Part shown: piece by piece, positions 15,740-19,016 of the stretch | How the letters are laid out: each line of letters opens with the position of its first letter | Numbering within the stretch: the first letter of the stretch is position 1 | NCBI GenBank assembly: GCA_030635835.1 | Contig: DAOVYB010000010.1 | Location: 1-19,016, forward strand | Direction of reading: 5' to 3' | DNA from: Gammaproteobacteria bacterium | Lineage (GTDB): Bacteria > Pseudomonadota > Gammaproteobacteria > UBA6429 | Length of the DNA: 19,016 nt | Position numbers and translations under genes: made by a program | Notes under the pieces: model-generated | Told to the model about the DNA's origin: nothing | Seen by the model: only the letters and a program-made list of their open reading frames with translations | The model's database searches: none

Positions 15740-16835
15740 GTGAAACTCCTAAACATATTTCCGCAACCATTTTAGTTGCATCGGGTTTCGATAATTCTCT
15801 TGCTAACTTAGCCATTTCAACCAATCTTGTTCTGCCTGCTATTAAAAGTTCTACCAATGTTTCTTTTAATATTGGAATCAAATGTTCTTGCTGAATTAAT
15901 ATTGCTGCATCTGCATTCGTTAAGTATTCTGCATTTGCAGTTTGATGATCATCTACTGCATACGGATAAGGAACTAATATTGCGGCAACACCTGCATTAG
16001 CTAATTCAGAAATTGTTAAGGCACCCGCTCTGCATATTACTAAATCTGCCCATTCATATGCTTCAGCCATATCTTCAATAAACTCTGTGACTTTAGCTTC
16101 AACATTTACTTTTTTATAACCTGCTATGGTTGCTTCAAGCTTGTTTTTACCCGATTGATGCCATACAGCTGGTTGAATATTTTTTTCTAATTCAGATAAT
16201 GTCTGTGGTACATTTTCATTTAACGCCTGTGCACCTAAGCTGCCACCAATAATAAGTAAACGAATTTTATCGTCACGTTTTGCCATTCTGATACCAGGTT
16301 CATTTAAATCAGAAATATTTTTTCTAATAGGATTCCCTGTAACAATAATGTCTTGTTTACCTTTAAAACTATTTGGAAAAGCCTGCATCGTATTTGTTGC
16401 TACATAATTCAAAACTTTATTCGTAAATCCGGGAATTGCATTTTGTTCATGTAAATATAAAGGTTTACGTAAAATAAAAGCTGCTAACCCACATGGCCCA
16501 CTTACAAATCCACCCATACCCAAAACCACATCTGGTTTAGTTTTAAAGAATATTTTTAAAACCTGCACTATAGCCACGACTAACTTCAATGGAACGAAAA
16601 ACAAATTCAACAAACCTTTACCACGCAATCCACTAATACTAATAATTTCCAATGGAATATTTGCAGCAGGTACAACACGATGTTCTAAACCATTCGCTGT
16701 ACCAACCCAGGAAACCTTTACACCACTCTCGCGTAAATAATCAGCAACTGCTAAAGCCGGATATACATGACCGCCTGTACCACCAGCGGCAATCAATACA
16801 TGTTTAACTTGATTTGTTTTGACAGGATTCACCAT
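15732..16835 (-). CDS. murG: Lipid II synthase MurG (GlcNAc transferase)
   Basis: MurG is a peripheral membrane glycosyltransferase (GT28) that adds GlcNAc to lipid I on the cytoplasmic face. Family motifs are [14 protein letters not shown] (18-31), [18 protein letters not shown], the C-domain [10 protein letters not shown] near 197 and the donor-binding [12 protein letters not shown] segment. It has 367 residues. AGGT lies about 9 nt before the ATG, and the gene overlaps the ftsW stop by 7 bp. Confidence 0.98.
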   Translation of the reverse strand: MVNPVKTNQVKHVLIAAGGTGGHVYPALAVADYLRESGVKVSWVGTANGLEHRVVPAANIPLEIISISGLRGKGLLNLFFVPLKLVVAIVQVLKIFFKTKPDVVLGMGGFVSGPCGLAAFILRKPLYLHEQNAIPGFTNKVLNYVATNTMQAFPNSFKGKQDIIVTGNPIRKNISDLNEPGIRMAKRDDKIRLLIIGGSLGAQALNENVPQTLSELEKNIQPAVWHQSGKNKLEATIAGYKKVNVEAKVTEFIEDMAEAYEWADLVICRAGALTISELANAGVAAILVPYPYAVDDHQTANAEYLTNADAAILIQQEHLIPILKETLVELLIAGRTRLVEMAKLARELSKPDATKMVAEICLGVSHG

Positions 16836-18043
16836 GATTGATTACCTGTTTTTCTTTTATTCTGACCTGCACGATCAAATTGTCGTGTTTCATAATCAGC
16901 CCGCAGTAACATTGCTATAACAATGCACATAATGATCAAGCTACTTCCACCATAACTCATTAGCGGTAAAGTCAAACCTTTAGTTGGTAACACACCTAAA
17001 TTTACACCAAGATTAATAAATGCCTGTAAACCTAACCAGATACCTAAACCATATGCGAGATAAGCTGTAAATGGATGCTCACGTTTTTCAGCACGACGGC
17101 CAATCATTAATGAGCGAATCACAATAAAACAAAACAGTGCAATTACAATCATTACACTAAACAAACCTAATTCTTCAGCTAATACTGCGAATACAAAATC
17201 GGTATGCGCTTCTGGTAAATAAAAGAGTTTTTGTACACTTGAACCTAAACCAACGCCAAACCATTCACCCCGACCAAATGCAATTAATGCCTGTGTTAAT
17301 TGAAAACCACTGTTAAAAGGATCCGCCCAGGGATTTAGAAATGTGGTTAAACGTTCCATTCGATAAGGTGATGAAATAGCAACTAAAGATAGTACTGCCG
17401 CCATGGTTAACATTAAGAATATAAATTGAAAGAAACTTGCGCCACCTAACCACAACATACCCATCGCAGTCATTGCAATTACTGCAACAGCACCAAAATC
17501 CGGTTCAAGAATTAATAATAATGAAATAATAAATATCAATACTAATGGACGAATGAAACCACCCAGATTTGTTCGTACTTCTTCATTATGTCGTACAAGA
17601 TAACCAGCCAGATAAATAACAGCTGAAAGCTTAACAAATTCAGATACCTGTAATGAGATAATACCGAGGTTCAACCAGCGTACACTACCATTCACTTCTT
17701 TACCTAAGCCAGGAACCAATACCATTAGTAATAAAAATAGACTAACAACCATTAATATTGGTCCGGTTTTTTGCAAGAAGTTCATCGGAACTTTAAAAAC
17801 AATGAACGCGGCAATTAAACCAATTACTGAAAATGATAATTGTCGCCAAAAATAAAATAATGGTTCAGATAATTGACGTTCAGCAATTGATATCGATGAT
17901 GAAGCAACCATCACCAGGCCTAATCCTAATAAAGTAATAGCACTCAGCAATAATGGTAAATCTAAAACATCAAGCAGAGAATCAGATTTATTTTTATCGG
18001 AAAATCGATTTGAATAATTTTGTGGTAAAGATATTACACTCAT
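16829..18043 (-). CDS. ftsW: Septal peptidoglycan glycosyltransferase FtsW (SEDS)
   Basis: FtsW is the multi-spanning SEDS polymerase that works with FtsI at the septum. The 404-residue protein has an extended cytoplasmic N-terminus (about 1-28) and about ten membrane segments. SEDS motifs include EPDFG (180-184), NPWADPFNSGFQ (237-248), the HTDF loop (280-283), whose Asp is considered essential for polymerisation, and the PLMSYGGSS segment (360-368). It lies in the dcw cluster between murD and murG, which separates it from RodA. The ATG overlaps the murD stop (ATGA) and GGAGGT lies 6 nt before it. Confidence 0.98.
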   Translation of the reverse strand: MSVISLPQNYSNRFSDKNKSDSLLDVLDLPLLLSAITLLGLGLVMVASSSISIAERQLSEPLFYFWRQLSFSVIGLIAAFIVFKVPMNFLQKTGPILMVVSLFLLLMVLVPGLGKEVNGSVRWLNLGIISLQVSEFVKLSAVIYLAGYLVRHNEEVRTNLGGFIRPLVLIFIISLLLILEPDFGAVAVIAMTAMGMLWLGGASFFQFIFLMLTMAAVLSLVAISSPYRMERLTTFLNPWADPFNSGFQLTQALIAFGRGEWFGVGLGSSVQKLFYLPEAHTDFVFAVLAEELGLFSVMIVIALFCFIVIRSLMIGRRAEKREHPFTAYLAYGLGIWLGLQAFINLGVNLGVLPTKGLTLPLMSYGGSSLIIMCIVIAMLLRADYETRQFDRAGQNKRKTGNQSW

Positions 18044-19016
18044 CGCAATACCTCCATCACTGCAGTAATAAATAAATCACCACGCTGCTCATAACCTGTA
18101 AACATATCAAAACTTGCGCATGCGGGTGAAAGTAATACAGCATCACCTGATTTAGCAATTTCAACTGCTTTAAACACAGCCTCTGATAAATCTTTTACAA
18201 TACTTACTTCTACAGAATCTGATAATTCATCATTAAGAAGATTCGCATCTTCGCCTAATAAAATGAGATGTTTAACTTTATTTTTCACCACATCTTTTAA
18301 TGGAGAAAAATCTTGTCCCTTGCCTTGCCCACCAGCAATAAGAATAATGTTGTTTGCCTTAATACCATTAAGTGCGGCAATAGTTGCGCCAACATTAGTT
18401 GCCTTTGAATCGTTATACCATTCAATACCACCTTTCTCTGCAATCCATTGACTACGATGAGGTAAGCCTGGAAATTCTTTTAAAGCAACTAACATAGCAT
18501 CTAAAGGAATATTTGCTTCTTTACCTAAAGCGAGTGCTGCTAATGCATTAACAACATTATGTTTTCCCTTAACTTTCAATTCAGACACCGCTAATAACAA
18601 ATCACTTCCGTAACACAAATACTCAATATTATTCTTAGTGCAGACACCAAATTCTTTTTCTTTAGGTTCTGATGCTGTAAAACCAGATAACGCGCGGCCT
18701 TGTCTTATGAGATTTACTGTTCCCATAACACGTTCATCATCAAGGTTTACTATAAGTGTACCGGTACCATAATAAACTTTGGCTTTTGCAGCAGTGTAAT
18801 CATTTAAATCATAATAACGATCCATATGATCTTCACTGATATTTAAAATAGCAGCGGCACAAGCATTTAAACTTTCTGTTGTTTCAAGCTGAAAACTTGA
18901 TAACTCAAGAATATATAAATCAGGGCGCGGTTCATGTAATAAATCTAAAGCAGGCACGCCTATATTCCCACCCACTCTTACATCCATACCAGCAGTTTTT
19001 GCCATTTCACCAAGTA
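18040..19016 (-). CDS. murD: UDP-N-acetylmuramoylalanine--D-glutamate ligase MurD, 5' part beyond the edge
   Basis: MurD adds D-Glu to UDP-MurNAc-L-Ala. The frame stays open to the right edge. The residues before the first in-window Met (LGE, then MAKTAGMDVRVGGNIGVPAL) align with the region just after the P-loop in other MurD proteins, so that Met is internal and roughly a quarter to a third of the protein, including GTNGKST, is outside. Visible motifs are ELSSFQLETT, NISEDHMDRY, KGKHNVVNALAA, the WYNDSKATNVGAT segment near the ADP site and LLSPACASFDMF. The end overlaps ftsW by 4 bp. Confidence 0.97.
   Translation of the reverse strand, partial: LGEMAKTAGMDVRVGGNIGVPALDLLHEPRPDLYILELSSFQLETTESLNACAAAILNISEDHMDRYYDLNDYTAAKAKVYYGTGTLIVNLDDERVMGTVNLIRQGRALSGFTASEPKEKEFGVCTKNNIEYLCYGSDLLLAVSELKVKGKHNVVNALAALALGKEANIPLDAMLVALKEFPGLPHRSQWIAEKGGIEWYNDSKATNVGATIAALNGIKANNIILIAGGQGKGQDFSPLKDVVKNKVKHLILLGEDANLLNDELSDSVEVSIVKDLSEAVFKAVEIAKSGDAVLLSPACASFDMFTGYEQRGDLFITAVMEVLR

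Noticed and set aside
1..19016. Mobile elements, CRISPR array, tRNA/rRNA genes, phage or defence genes
   Set aside because: I looked for repeat arrays, transposase-like frames, cloverleaf or rRNA-like sequence and foreign-looking genes. None is visible, and the gene space is filled by housekeeping genes.

Overview
The window is a stretch of chromosome from an AT-rich, Gram-negative bacterium, most likely a gammaproteobacterium. Three things point there: lpxC lies beside ftsZ; murC, murB and ddl follow one another in the division/cell-wall (dcw) cluster; and secA, argJ and a MutT-type Nudix gene are linked in that order. A DciA (DUF721) gene argues against the Enterobacteriaceae, which use DnaC. 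The genus cannot be named from this sequence. Almost everything is on the minus strand, so transcription runs from right to left.

Right half (19016 down to 9237): murD (N-terminus beyond the edge), ftsW, murG, murC, murB, ddl, ftsQ, ftsA, ftsZ. Junctions are overlaps of 3-8 bp or gaps of only a few bases, except for 34 bp before ftsZ. The Mur enzymes and Ddl make UDP-MurNAc-peptide, MurG makes lipid II, FtsW polymerises it, and FtsQ, FtsA and FtsZ build the divisome. A 314-bp gene-free stretch follows ftsZ. It holds a hairpin, a palindromic -10 box and the lpxC leader. lpxC (lipid A synthesis) then starts at a GTG.

Left half: dciA (putative helicase loader/DnaB regulator) is the only plus-strand gene. 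It converges on lpxC and diverges from a membrane-anchored M23 (LytM-type) peptidase. Next, on the minus strand, come a strong hairpin, a CapA-family lipoprotein, secA, argJ, a Nudix-ThiE/TenI fusion, and the start of an unknown small membrane protein cut by the left edge.

The genes are ordinary housekeeping genes, and no mobile element, CRISPR array, RNA gene or defence system is visible. The unexplained signals are regulatory. (1) The loop of the hairpin downstream of ftsZ can form 13 contiguous base pairs with the ftsZ ribosome-binding site, which also abuts a GAAA-tetraloop hairpin. (2) The capA-secA gap holds a 34-codon open frame in phase with secA and ending just before it, a perfect TATAAT, an 8-bp direct repeat and two inverted repeats. 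This is where enterobacteria carry secM. (3) A 13-bp hairpin sits directly before the poorly marked GTG start of the CapA-like gene. All three are inferences that need comparative or experimental support.
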